DNA from: Bacillus sp. RO1
Lineage (GTDB): Bacteria; Bacillota; Bacilli; Bacillales; Bacillaceae_I
NCBI RefSeq assembly: GCF_012524115.1
Contig: NZ_JAAZWB010000087.1
Span: 62,001 to 126,000, forward strand
Direction of reading: 5' to 3'
DNA length: 64,000 bases
Shown here: piece after piece, positions 24,656 through 33,322 of the stretch
Layout: the number at the start of each line of letters is the position of its first letter
How positions within the stretch are numbered: position 1 is the first letter of the stretch
Program-made: the position numbers and the translations under genes
Notes under the pieces: generated by a model
The model's input: only the letters and a program-made list of their open reading frames with translations
Database searches by the model: none
What the model was told of the DNA's origin: nothing

Positions 24656-25948
24656 TTATTTTGTGCTTGTATGGTTAAAGAGTAATTTCTTTAACAATTC
24701 ATTCGATATTTGTAAATACTTATTGGAGGAGTTCATATCTCCCTTATTTTTGAAAATGTCTGCTAACCGCTCGGAGTATGTTACAGCTTTATAGAGGTTA
24801 TACTGCTTCATCATGGGCAAAGCACATTCGATTAAATAATCAGTGAGTCTTTTGTCATCTTGTATGGCCTCCAAATATAGAACCATTAACTCTACATACT
24901 TACTGGACTGTTCATTTTTGAAATTCTTCAAGACATCCTTCAACATAGTAAGGGCCTTCTCATTTTCATTTAAATCGAGCAAAATTTGTACTATTTCTAT
25001 TAAGGTGCCGTAATAAGAGGTAGTATGTTTGTTTTTCAAGTTAAGAGACTGAGTGAAGTAACCCAACGACTCGCGGAATCTCCCCTTTTTTTTATTCAAC
25101 AAACCAAAGTTATGAAGAGCAGTTATCTTCGTGGCATCATCCTTCAGCATTTCTGCATCATTTAAAGCGGTTTCCAGCATGGTTTCCGCCCGTTCAAGGT
25201 CATTGATGTAAATTAGATTTGCGGATAAGCCTATCTTCACATGCAGGATCCGAGAGATGTTCCCGGTATTTTGAAAGATTTGCAATGCCTTATGAGAGTA
25301 GTGGAGGGATAACGTAAAATGCTTTAATAGTCCATGCACAGCAGCTTTGTAGTAGTAGAAATCGGTTACTTTATCGCTGAAAAGTTCGGCAATATTCTCT
25401 ATTTTATCCATTATGGAAATCGCTTCGAAATATTGAAGTTTTTGTGCATGATAAATTCCCTGAAAGAAATCCCAAAGGTATTTTTCAAACGCAGAGTACT
25501 TGTTTATATTTTTTTTTTGCTTTTGAGAAACTCTTTCAAATTCAGAAGGATTATTTGTAAAAAGTAAATATCGAAGCTTGTATAATTCATACAAGTAGAT
25601 CATTTCCGTACATTGTATATAGTCTCTATGCTCTTCCAATTCTTTTTTCAATCTTTCGGCATGATCTCTATGAAGCCTCTCCATCGCTTCATAAAATTGT
25701 GACAGCTTTCGCATTAACATCTGTGTTTTCTTATTTTCTTCCTCGATCGAAATGCCAAGTCGTTTGCAAAGCAATTCCAGGGTTTCCAGATTCACCTCTT
25801 TGGAATTATTCTCAATCTTACTTAAATGGGTCGTTGAACATATGCCCTGGCAAAGTTGGTCTTGAGTCTTATTTTGCTTTTTGCGATGGTAGTAAATAAC
25901 TCTTCCAATAGACATCTTAGCACTTCCCTCTATGTATTTATCTATCAT
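24656..25948 (-). CDS. RNPP-type regulator: XRE HTH plus TPR (NprR/PlcR-like)
   Basis: A 430-residue protein. Residues about 14-70 form an XRE HTH (IGRVIYYHRKKQNKTQDQLCQGICSTTHLSKIEN). The rest is helical TPR repeats (for example ALHNFGLLNKKKGRFRESLGYFTQSLNL) that in NprR, PlcR, PrgX and Rap-like proteins bind an imported signalling peptide. Length and layout match NprR. No pheromone-precursor ORF is visible downstream, where NprX or PapR would normally be. The downstream gene on the same strand is the subtilase, a plausible target. Confidence 0.85.
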   Translation of the reverse strand: MIDKYIEGSAKMSIGRVIYYHRKKQNKTQDQLCQGICSTTHLSKIENNSKEVNLETLELLCKRLGISIEEENKKTQMLMRKLSQFYEAMERLHRDHAERLKKELEEHRDYIQCTEMIYLYELYKLRYLLFTNNPSEFERVSQKQKKNINKYSAFEKYLWDFFQGIYHAQKLQYFEAISIMDKIENIAELFSDKVTDFYYYKAAVHGLLKHFTLSLHYSHKALQIFQNTGNISRILHVKIGLSANLIYINDLERAETMLETALNDAEMLKDDATKITALHNFGLLNKKKGRFRESLGYFTQSLNLKNKHTTSYYGTLIEIVQILLDLNENEKALTMLKDVLKNFKNEQSSKYVELMVLYLEAIQDDKRLTDYLIECALPMMKQYNLYKAVTYSERLADIFKNKGDMNSSNKYLQISNELLKKLLFNHTSTK

Positions 25949-26045
25949 TATACAAGCTCCTACCTATAAGTTCTATAAGTCTATAAGTCTAAAGTAATAG
26001 ATAAAATTACCTCAATAATGTTACAAACTAAATCTTTTGTCTGAC

Positions 26046-26215
26046 AAAATCAATGGGTGAAGTGGGCGAAGGTGTGAAGAAAGCGAATTTAGCAGGAGCG
26101 ACCGTTCAGAAAAAGCCACAAAAACGGACTGGGGCGGAGATAGCGGGTACTTCAGCAATCTTGACGGCTACTAAAGGGGGTTTGGGAGTTAGATGTTGAT
26201 GATTTATGATGTGTA
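26046..26215 (+). pseudogene. Decayed 3' fragment of a VOC gene
   Basis: The nucleotide sequence follows the 3' third of the 19275-19718 VOC gene (AAGAAAGCG.A.TTAGCAGGAGCGACC, AAAACGGACTGGGGCGG, CTTGACGG.TACT) but with frame-breaking changes and no start. A similar terminator follows too. It looks like an old duplication in decay. Confidence 0.75.
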
Positions 26216-26216
26216 A

Positions 26217-26256
26217 AATGAAAGCTACGGGTGATGCTGTAGCTTTCATTTTGTTT
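26217..26256 (+). terminator. Terminator left behind the VOC remnant
   Basis: ATGAAAGCTAC and GTAGCTTTCAT arms followed by TTTG; homologous in place to the terminator after the intact VOC gene. Confidence 0.7.
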
Positions 26257-26274
26257 ATAAAAGCAATGGATGAA

Positions 26275-26515
26275 TTAATAATAGAAAAAGTAAGACACAA
26301 AGCAGCCCATAATAATAGAACACGATGCAAGGAAGAAAGGGTTTAAGTAGCTGATTTTTTCTTTGGCAGAGGAAGGCACATAGTTTCCATTCGTCTCTAT
26401 GGCTGCAGTGGCTTCCCCAAAACTAGAACCACCACCACTATACGTGACAAAGGCAGCAACAATGCTAGTAATGAATGCAACATTACTAAATCTGAAGTCA
26501 AAAACACCTCTTCAT
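26275..26515 (-). pseudogene. Small two-helix membrane protein, probably frameshifted at the start
   Basis: A coherent frame runs from 26502 to a TAA at 26275 (DFRFSNVAFITSIVAAFVTY, then GGGSSFGEATAAIETNG, ending GCFVSYFFYY), with two membrane helices. It has no start codon of its own. The only good ATG, at 26515, is one base out of frame, across a run of five T's. Removing one T joins them. No strong ribosome site is seen, so the call is tentative. Confidence 0.35.
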
Positions 26516-26526
26516 AACAGGGAATT

Positions 26527-26970
26527 TTAAATTATTTCCTCAATCACCTCCACCATCCTCCCCCTAACCCGCTCCAACTCCCTAACGTTCACTTCCCCTA
26601 TATCTTCCTCACGATAAAACTCCCCAAACCATTGCCCTTCATACCTCGGCACCACATGCATATGGTAATGAGTCAGCTCATTAAACACGCCACCATTTTG
26701 GGTAATGGTGATACCGTCCGGTTGGTATAGGCGCTTCAACGCTTTGGATATTAATATAGAAGCTTTCATAATGGCATTGGCGGTATCCTCATCGAGGTCA
26801 TCGACATCTAGGACATGTTGTTTTGGAAGAATCAAGGTATGTCCCTCATTAAACGGATCGTAGTCTAAAAAGCATGTGACATATTCATCTTCGTAGACCA
26901 TATAGATGGTTTCGCTTTTGTTGGCTAATCGGCAGCCTAGGCAGTCGTTTGTCGGTTGCATGGTAGACAC
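26527..26970 (-). CDS. HIT-family nucleotide hydrolase/transferase
   Basis: A 147-residue protein with the histidine triad HYHMHVVP near residue 105 and an N-terminal zinc pair DCLGCRLANK. The N-terminal EDEYVTCFLDYDPFNEGHTLILPKQH is typical of Hit/HinT enzymes, which cleave AMP from adenylated small molecules or proteins. Its ATG follows AAGAGGTGTCTACC. Single-gene unit. Confidence 0.9.
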   Translation of the reverse strand: MSTMQPTNDCLGCRLANKSETIYMVYEDEYVTCFLDYDPFNEGHTLILPKQHVLDVDDLDEDTANAIMKASILISKALKRLYQPDGITITQNGGVFNELTHYHMHVVPRYEGQWFGEFYREEDIGEVNVRELERVRGRMVEVIEEII

Positions 26971-27063
26971 CTCTTATTAGTAGTTTACCCGCCGTATAGA
27001 ATAGAGGGTTTTGTACAGCTGTGAAGAAATTAGTAACTATCATGATAAAAAGGATGTGCGATT

Positions 27064-27786
27064 ATGTCGGAAGCTCAAGTTATAATTGGGGTACCAGGTA
27101 AATGGAAGTCAAGGACAGAATTGATACAAGCTATTGCCTCTCAAAGCGAAGGATGCTTAATGGCTGGCCATATCATTCATAATGCGAAAAAGGATGTAGG
27201 CTTTCAAGTGGAAGTGTATGAACAAGATCCAGGATTAAGGGACGCTTTCTACTATGCGAGTCGAGAGACGTTTGATGATGGCCTATTAGATGAGATTGAA
27301 CAACACACCTTCACCGTTTATGTTATAGCAGATATCAACAGGTTCGAGGATGTTCTCGACGTAGTAGATGTTGGTGCAGGATTATTGCGATCTGGTGGTT
27401 TAGCCGTGAAGATTGAGACCACAGGGATTGCCTTTACAAAAGAAGAATGGAATCAGCTCAACACAGAACAAGAATACTTTCCTATTTATTCACACTTTGT
27501 AACCCTAATTGGTGATGAAGGCCACTACTTTTCTTGTGGCATGAAAGCATTCGGGTTGCCAGATACCGTTATTCCCTCTTCCCTTCCACCTGAAGAAGCT
27601 GCCGACCTACTCAATAACGTCAATCTATACAGCATAGTGGAAAATCCTACTTTCAGAAGTGGCGAAACATTTAGCATAGGAGAGAATACCGCCGTATATA
27701 CTATCAATTTAACCAATGATACCAGGTATGAGGAAGAGGATGTATTCTATAATCCATTCGGTTTGCTCGAGCTAACACCAATTTAA
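27064..27786 (+). CDS. DUF4261-type protein
   Basis: A 240-residue soluble protein starting SEAQVIIGVPGKWKSRTELIQAI, then DVGAGLLRSGGLAVKIETTG and DEGHYFSCGMKAFGLPD in the middle, which match the DUF4261 layout. These are often found among toxin-immunity-like clusters of Bacillus; biochemical role unknown. It shares a bidirectional terminator with the DUF2199 gene. Confidence 0.65.
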   Translation: MSEAQVIIGVPGKWKSRTELIQAIASQSEGCLMAGHIIHNAKKDVGFQVEVYEQDPGLRDAFYYASRETFDDGLLDEIEQHTFTVYVIADINRFEDVLDVVDVGAGLLRSGGLAVKIETTGIAFTKEEWNQLNTEQEYFPIYSHFVTLIGDEGHYFSCGMKAFGLPDTVIPSSLPPEEAADLLNNVNLYSIVENPTFRSGETFSIGENTAVYTINLTNDTRYEEEDVFYNPFGLLELTPI

Positions 27787-27799
27787 AAGGGGCTAACCA

Positions 27800-27832
27800 A
27801 AAGAGCATTGCTAATAAAATCAATGCTCTTTC
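27800..27832. terminator. Bidirectional terminator
   Basis: AAAGAGCATTG and CAATGCTCTTT arms between convergent genes; it overlaps the last codons of the minus-strand gene. Confidence 0.75.
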
Positions 27833-28347
27833 TCTTCGTGTTCACTATTCACACAAAGTTCTTCCGCTATTTCTTGTATTCGTTCGATTGAAATTCCGTT
27901 TCTACTTTCCACTGACAAAGGATGGTCAGTTGGTTCAAGCTCAATAAATGGTCTAATTCTACCTGTTCTGTGGTGGACCTTTGCCTTCAAGTTAATCGTA
28001 TCAGGATAACAAGGCAATGCAGTAGAAAACCAACCAACCATTGGTTCTAATAGTTCTGGATTATTCCAGTGTTCTTTTACTTTCTTATAATTAGCTTCAC
28101 TCAAGGAAACCCAAGCTCCCCAAATAAACTCTTCGTCTGTACCAATTATAGGTATTTCTAAACAACCTCGAATAAAGTAGTGTTCATTGTCCATCACACA
28201 TAACTCTTCACTTAATTCAAACCTTTCTTCCCGTTCTTGTGGATTGGCAACTTCATAATAAGCTGGGGCGCGGTTTCCGTAACTAATCGGAAGTTCATCG
28301 TGGTATACTCCGCAGCAACTACACGTGTATCCTTTGATTGATGTCAT
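27820..28347 (-). CDS. DUF2199 domain protein
   Basis: A 175-residue protein beginning GYTCSCCGVYHDELPISYG, a zinc-knuckle-like C-x-C-C, followed by FELSEELCVMDNEHYFIRGCLEIPI and WGAWVSLSE. This is the DUF2199 pattern. Function unknown; common next to SMI1/KNR4- and YwqG-type immunity genes. AGGAGGTGCAAA precedes ATG. Confidence 0.75.
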   Translation of the reverse strand: MTSIKGYTCSCCGVYHDELPISYGNRAPAYYEVANPQEREERFELSEELCVMDNEHYFIRGCLEIPIIGTDEEFIWGAWVSLSEANYKKVKEHWNNPELLEPMVGWFSTALPCYPDTINLKAKVHHRTGRIRPFIELEPTDHPLSVESRNGISIERIQEIAEELCVNSEHEEKEH

Positions 28348-28386
28348 TTTGCACCTCCTTTTTTACTAAGTTTCAACACCCATGCA

Positions 28387-28926
28387 CTATTCATTAATTC
28401 TTATAATAGGATCTTGGTCGTGAAAACCGATGCACACAGCAGTTGAATTTTCATCGGAAATTGATTTATATGCTTTTGTAAATGCTGTAACCGTTCTGGC
28501 AACCAAATAAATAGTTGAGCCAATTGCTACATCACTTCTATCGAACCCATCCATTTCATAAATATTACTGAACTGTTCTAAACTTGGACCATCAAAATCC
28601 TCTATCCAATCACTAGCCCAATCGTCATCTTCGTCTACTAAATTGTTATATTCAGCACAGATAAAAAAAGCACTGTCCCAATTATTATCTAAATCATATT
28701 CAAAATAAATGGCTCTAGCTGTTTGTTCTTGTGCTATATTTAAAGACAGTTCAAGACCTTTTTTTAGTTCATTTACATATTTACTTAAATCTACTTGTTT
28801 AATTGTATTTGCTTTCTCTGTTCCAGCTAGTTCAGAACAAATAACATAAAATTTATCTTCTATTTGCTCCGAGCATTTTTCTCTTAAATCTAGTTGTAAT
28901 TCATCTAAATACTCAAAAATATCCAT
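28387..28926 (-). CDS. Hypothetical acidic protein, 179 residues
   Basis: Acidic soluble protein with a central aromatic/acidic stretch (EDDDWASDWIEDFDGPSLEQF). No family recognised. Size, charge and neighbours (DUF2199, YwqG) suggest an immunity-type protein. CGGAGGTATAAACT before ATG supports the start. Possibly co-transcribed with the YwqG-like gene 38 bp upstream. Confidence 0.55.
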   Translation of the reverse strand: MDIFEYLDELQLDLREKCSEQIEDKFYVICSELAGTEKANTIKQVDLSKYVNELKKGLELSLNIAQEQTARAIYFEYDLDNNWDSAFFICAEYNNLVDEDDDWASDWIEDFDGPSLEQFSNIYEMDGFDRSDVAIGSTIYLVARTVTAFTKAYKSISDENSTAVCIGFHDQDPIIRINE

Positions 28927-28964
28927 AGTTTATACCTCCGATAAGCCTATATAAACTTTATCTA

Positions 28965-29756
28965 TTAAAAACACTGCAACGTAAACCTCACCCGATCAAA
29001 CCGCTTCGCCATCAAATCCTCTTTCTCCATACAGAAGTACAACATGCCACTATCTCCCCACATGACATCTGCCAGTTCTTCGTCCGAATCAATCTGGAAC
29101 AAGAGAACTGGGTCCTTTCCATCCTCAAAAAGCTCCTCAAACACATCATTTTGAATACTCATTGGGGCGCCTAACATATAATGAGCCGGTACCACTTTAC
29201 CATCCTCGTCCTTTGGCTGCACTAGCTCCTGACGGTAATCAAAATAATTCGCTTCTTCATCATCATCTGCAAAATCCAGATTCTCAGGACTTTCCGGCAA
29301 TGTCACTATATTCTCAAACGAAAGTTGGAACGCCGGGAATGCAACGAATTCCGTCCTACTACTCGGGCTTTTCTTCCTCTCTAAGCCTCCGAGATCCCCA
29401 TCATAATAAAGCACCTTAAAGCATCCCTCGTCCTCTTCAAATCCCCAAGGCTGCTCCAATGCTTCATAAAATAAATACAAAATACCGCTCTCAGACAACA
29501 AGTTATCTATGTCATAGGGCTTTGCTTCTGACAAATTAACTTGCAGTATAAATGTAAGATAGTTGTCTTCATAACAAGGGAACTCCCAACCAGCAGGCAA
29601 GTCTGGGGAGCCTCCTATTTTAGAAGAGCCAAGTGGGACTTCCGTTTCATCAGTTTTGATTTTGTTTAGTCTGATAGAGTTTTTAAATTCAGCGGTGACG
29701 GATGATTTTTTGTGTGTTAAGTCAAATTCCCTTAGCAATTCGTTGATATGTTGCAT
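28965..29756 (-). CDS. YwqG-like DUF1963 protein
   Basis: A 263-residue protein with the DUF1963 signatures: SKIGGSPDLPAGWEFP near residue 45, LTFILQVNLSE, GILYLFYE, LLFQIDSDEE and MWGDSGMLYFCMEKEDL at the C-terminus. In Bacillus subtilis ywqG lies in the LXG toxin (ywqJ/ywqK) region, so it may be linked to polymorphic toxin immunity. AAGGGGGATAAGAC precedes ATG. Confidence 0.85.
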   Translation of the reverse strand: MQHINELLREFDLTHKKSSVTAEFKNSIRLNKIKTDETEVPLGSSKIGGSPDLPAGWEFPCYEDNYLTFILQVNLSEAKPYDIDNLLSESGILYLFYEALEQPWGFEEDEGCFKVLYYDGDLGGLERKKSPSSRTEFVAFPAFQLSFENIVTLPESPENLDFADDDEEANYFDYRQELVQPKDEDGKVVPAHYMLGAPMSIQNDVFEELFEDGKDPVLLFQIDSDEELADVMWGDSGMLYFCMEKEDLMAKRFDRVRFTLQCF

Positions 29757-29847
29757 AGTCTTATCCCCCTTTTACGATTTTCTTCTAAAAGGTCTTCAAT
29801 TGTGAGTCTTTTAGTCTCCCAGATGCTTGGTATTAACCTTTTCATCA

Positions 29848-30492
29848 CTACTTAAACAACTCCGGTATTCTTTTACTCTTTGTTTCTGTAAACTCTTCCT
29901 CAAAAATCATACTAAAATAACCAAACTCATCTTCCTTACAAACCGCTTTTCTTTCTTCCAACATTCCATCTACTGAAAAGTGATACGCCCATACTATCTG
30001 TACCTGTAAGCTTTCATCAAAATACCTATACACCATAAGCGCATTAGATTGCTGTTGCTTATTCTTATGTAAGACTAAATTGTTTAAATAGGATATACGT
30101 TCTTCCGAATCCACATATTGAATTCCCACAACGTCATTAGGAATAAAGCCTTCTTCCGTTTAAGAAAATAGCTTCTCAACCGTTTCTTCATCCTTCATCG
30201 GGAGACTTTCTCTTTCTAGATGAAGCGCAAGATAGTGATAGTTCTCCGCCCCCTCTCGCTTGTCCCACTTCCACCAGGCTAAATCCATAGGACGCGAACG
30301 ATTTTTTGACTTATCAAACTTCGAATCTTCTATAAAGCTTTCAAACCCCAGCATCTCCCCTAAGTCTGCAAAATAATTTATTTCTTTCTGCGTAAACATG
30401 GACCTGTTATGTTGCGTATTCAAATTTAGTTTCCGATAGTTTTTTACAAAGCCTTCAAAGAAGTGCATGAGGTTGAGGTGTGGTTTATTCAT
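29848..30492 (-). pseudogene. Unknown protein gene interrupted by one in-frame TAA
   Basis: One continuous 215-codon frame from ATG 30492 (ribosome site AAGGAAGGG) to 29848, broken only at codon 111 (TAA at 30162-30160). The first part has EINYFADLGEMLGFESF and MDLAWWKWD..YLALHLERES; the second continues as TEEGFIPNDVVGIQYVDSEE without loss of frame. The GTG at 30129 has no ribosome site, so the second part is not a separate gene. Acidic and basic pairs around WWKWD and HLERE could be a nuclease-like core, but no family is recognised. Confidence 0.7.
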
Positions 30493-30586
30493 AGCATTCA
30501 AGCCCTTCCTTTTACAGATGTTCACTTAATTTTCTTCCTTAATTAAAATTCTACAAAAACCAACAACATCCTTTATTTTCCACAAC

Positions 30587-30615
30587 AAAAAGACATGCAT
30601 CACATGTCTTTTTGA
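30587..30615 (-). terminator. Terminator of the PDDEXK nuclease gene
   Basis: AAAAAGACATG and CATGTCTTTTT arms, just after the stop on the minus strand. Confidence 0.8.
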
Positions 30616-30621
30616 AAAATA

Positions 30622-32001
30622 TTAAACTAATACTTCTTTGTCACTTTCCAACAACGGCGTCTCCACCCCAACACCTAACTCCCTCAACATCTTCGCAATA
30701 GTTAACATCGCACTCTTCGGATTTATCTTTGTCTCTATGTAGTAGGTCTCACCTGTATGAATAGATTCGTAGGTGTGTATAGACGCAAACTTCTTCCTAT
30801 CTTTGTGAATAGGTTGTAATGCGAATGCATATCGTTTTCCATTGTTGCCACCACCTAGGATAATGCCTTCTTCCAATTGTTCTCTTAGTGGCAAGTTTTG
30901 CTCTTCCATCCACCGCAATGTTCTCTTGAAGAGATCAGGGACTTTGTCCGCAACAATAACAAACTCATCATTGTTATGTTTCACGATGACTCTAAGTTCA
31001 TCCCATCTTTTATAGATGTTCCGCTGAAATGGATTGGCAAAGTTCCAGGTTTCTTCTATATCACTCTCTTCATCCAGAATCCACTTGATGGTTCTAAAAA
31101 CTTCCCCGTAAGTATCGTTCACAACATTCTTCACATAGTTTCTTTCTTCACTTTCGTCTTCTGCTGCTATTTTTGTCACAGCTTTAAATACATCTTCAAA
31201 GCGATCATATAGGGAACGGACTAACACACGCTCTTCTTCAATTGTAGCAAGTTTCTCGCGTTTCCCTTTATAAGGCATACGTAAAGCGTCTAAATACTGT
31301 TGGATAATAGGCTTTGCAAACGCATTTAAATCGGGATTCTCCAGGCATGGCATTAAGACGATGTCCACCAATTGCTGATAGTCTATCCCAATCCACTCGG
31401 AGCTTCCGAACGTTTCCTTATTGCTTTCCTTGATTTGACTCTTTGGAACCAAACCTACCAACAAATACTGCTCATCCTTAAAGGTTTCCTCAAACTTTCG
31501 CAAGTACTTGTTACATTGTTTTACGTCTACTCTTGCATACACTTTTTGCTCCACTGCCAGAATTAACTTTTTCACCTGGATAGGATCTGTATCATCCACA
31601 ATATTCACTTTAAAAAAGACATCGAGTCTTCCCTTGTCATCACTACCTGCTGTTTCCTCTAGTGTATCCAGCTCCATGATATTCAGCTTATTAATATCTT
31701 TTTCCGCTACTACCTCTGGATCTCTGAATTGCTTCATATTCAGCATGGCAATATCGGTAATTTCATCAATGTCAGCATCCGCTGAGTCAGCTACAGCCAT
31801 CAGAAATCGCTGAAAAGGATAATAACCAAGATTATGTTGTTCGGTAGGGTCCAATAACCAAGACAAGAATCTTGAATGCCAAGTTTCCAAATGAGTGGCA
31901 CCAGCCACATGAAAGACATTCGGTCGATCAATGAGGAACTTTAACGCCACAAAATCCTTATCCATTGTTAATTCGTAGAGCATTCTTTTAAGTGATTTCA
32001 T
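30622..32001 (-). CDS. PD-(D/E)XK nuclease-superfamily protein (PDDEXK_4 type)
   Basis: About 459 residues. The N-terminal FHVAGATHLETWHSRFLSWLLDP and the nuclease core DDKGRLDVFF..KKLILAVEQKVYA..DVKQCNKYL (D, E-x-K motif near residues 125-155) fit PDDEXK_4 proteins, found in defence and restriction contexts. The C-terminal half is helical with a beta domain. GAAGGTG at 32013-32007 selects ATG 32001; the frame also opens at TTG 32016. It is the last gene of the minus-strand series that includes the SBD-HNH gene. Confidence 0.75.
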   Translation of the reverse strand: MKSLKRMLYELTMDKDFVALKFLIDRPNVFHVAGATHLETWHSRFLSWLLDPTEQHNLGYYPFQRFLMAVADSADADIDEITDIAMLNMKQFRDPEVVAEKDINKLNIMELDTLEETAGSDDKGRLDVFFKVNIVDDTDPIQVKKLILAVEQKVYARVDVKQCNKYLRKFEETFKDEQYLLVGLVPKSQIKESNKETFGSSEWIGIDYQQLVDIVLMPCLENPDLNAFAKPIIQQYLDALRMPYKGKREKLATIEEERVLVRSLYDRFEDVFKAVTKIAAEDESEERNYVKNVVNDTYGEVFRTIKWILDEESDIEETWNFANPFQRNIYKRWDELRVIVKHNNDEFVIVADKVPDLFKRTLRWMEEQNLPLREQLEEGIILGGGNNGKRYAFALQPIHKDRKKFASIHTYESIHTGETYYIETKINPKSAMLTIAKMLRELGVGVETPLLESDKEVLV

Positions 32002-32041
32002 AATGTGCACCTTCAATTCTTCTATTTTTTCACACCAGTAT

Positions 32042-32920
32042 TTAATTGATAATATATCTCTCTGGCCCCTTAAATACTTCCTTCACATGCCAGTAAATAA
32101 AGTCATCTTTAGGGTAGTAGCTTGCCTCTATCGGCTTTAAAATCTCATTCCCGTGGTATCGCATCAGCCATTCATCAAATCCATTTGTTCCATGAGCATC
32201 CTGTGAAACAATCATTCTGCAATCATTATTGATTGTAAAAACGCCTCTATCAAAAAGCTTATGGTGCAGGGAGCATAGGGCAATACCGTTCTCTTCTACA
32301 TCAGGGCCTCCAGCCTGGTGCCATTTGATGTGAGCAGCTTCCACTCCTACCAAAGTATGTGCCAGCCGAACATTAAACCCACAAACAGCACAGCTATACC
32401 CGTATGCTCTAAGAATCTTATCTCTAAATTTCGAATCTCGTTTTCTCTTTTTGGTATAGGTAAATAAGAAGTCCAGTCCAACCGCACTCAAAATATCATC
32501 ATGAATGGAAGCAGGAAAATGTTGTTCAAGAATTATCTGAGCAAGCTCCGAAATGAGATTCATATTATCTTTTAACGTCTTATATACCTCAGGGGTAAAT
32601 CCGCCAGCAACAGTATCCTCAATCAATTTCCTATTATTAGGACTTGATAGATCAACAGGCTTGTCCAATTCCCAAATGCCATCTCTCGAAAGTCTCACAA
32701 ACGGTTCCTCTGGATGATAAGACTTTCTGATAGGTCCAAAATCCACTAACAACTACTTTAGATCCTGTCCAGCTTGCTCATAAGGCAAAAACCTAGGATT
32801 ACCTTTCTGCAACTGTCCCAAAGCATACAATAACAGTAAAGGCTTATGTGGAGCCCTTTGGTTCCCCTTTTTCCATATAGTTAAATTACTTATTGAATTT
32901 TTTATTTCATCAAGATTCAT
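32042..32920 (-). pseudogene. SBD-HNH restriction endonuclease (phosphorothioate-DNA type) with internal TAG
   Basis: A 293-codon frame. Residues 1-55 (NQRAPHKPLLLLYALGQLQKG) are the start of the sulfur-binding domain of ScoMcrA/SprMcrA-like enzymes; codon 56 is TAG (32755-32753); then LLVDFGPIRKSYHPEEPFVRLS continues the same domain. The HNH nuclease follows: CAVCGFNV, VEAAHIKWHQAGGPD, NGIALCSLHHKLFDRG. The start ATG overlaps the 3' end of the MazG-like gene by 11 nt. With the stop, only a short peptide, or an N-terminally truncated HNH protein from TTG 32752, would be made. No dnd or ssp genes are in view. Confidence 0.8.
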
Positions 32921-33251
32921 CCTGCTTACCGTCCTTGACTTCTATTAAAAGTATCTTCTCTTGGAATCCACCGCGTTTGTCCGTTTTTTCTTTACGTACT
33001 TTCTCTACTTCTTCCATTGAAAAACCATGATAGTTTGCTAGAGCATGGATAACTTCTAGTAAATCAGCTAGTTCCTCCACTGCTTCCTCGTTTGATTGGG
33101 CTGCACAGTACTCGTCCAGTTCTTCATAGCCCTTGTGTTTAAGATATTTTATGTAATCATCGTCATTTAACCTCTCAGTTTTGTACTTCTTACCTGTTGC
33201 TTCTATAATTTGTGGTATTTTATCTCGGACTAGTTTGTTGTAGGTGGGCAT
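32910..33251 (-). CDS. MazG-like nucleoside triphosphate pyrophosphohydrolase
   Basis: 113 residues: TYNKLVRDKIPQIIE at the start and the all-alpha NTP-PPase metal site EELDEYCAAQSNEEAVEELADLLEV (E-x-x-E and E-x-x-D). It hydrolyses non-canonical or excess NTPs. GAGGTG six bases before ATG 33251 chooses this start over TTG 33260. Its end overlaps the SBD-HNH gene, so the two are coupled; some defence systems use such enzymes to deplete nucleotides, but this one may be housekeeping. Confidence 0.82.
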   Translation of the reverse strand: MPTYNKLVRDKIPQIIEATGKKYKTERLNDDDYIKYLKHKGYEELDEYCAAQSNEEAVEELADLLEVIHALANYHGFSMEEVEKVRKEKTDKRGGFQEKILLIEVKDGKQDES

Positions 33252-33282
33252 GGGTAACACCTCAGACTAAATTTATAAAGTA

Positions 33283-33318
33283 TAGAACGGTATTCATCTA
33301 ATTTAAATACCGTTCTTA
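33283..33318 (-). terminator. Hairpin after the DUF262 gene
   Basis: AGAACGGTATT and AATACCGTTCT arms directly after the stop; weak T tract. Confidence 0.55.
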
Positions 33319-33322
33319 GTTG

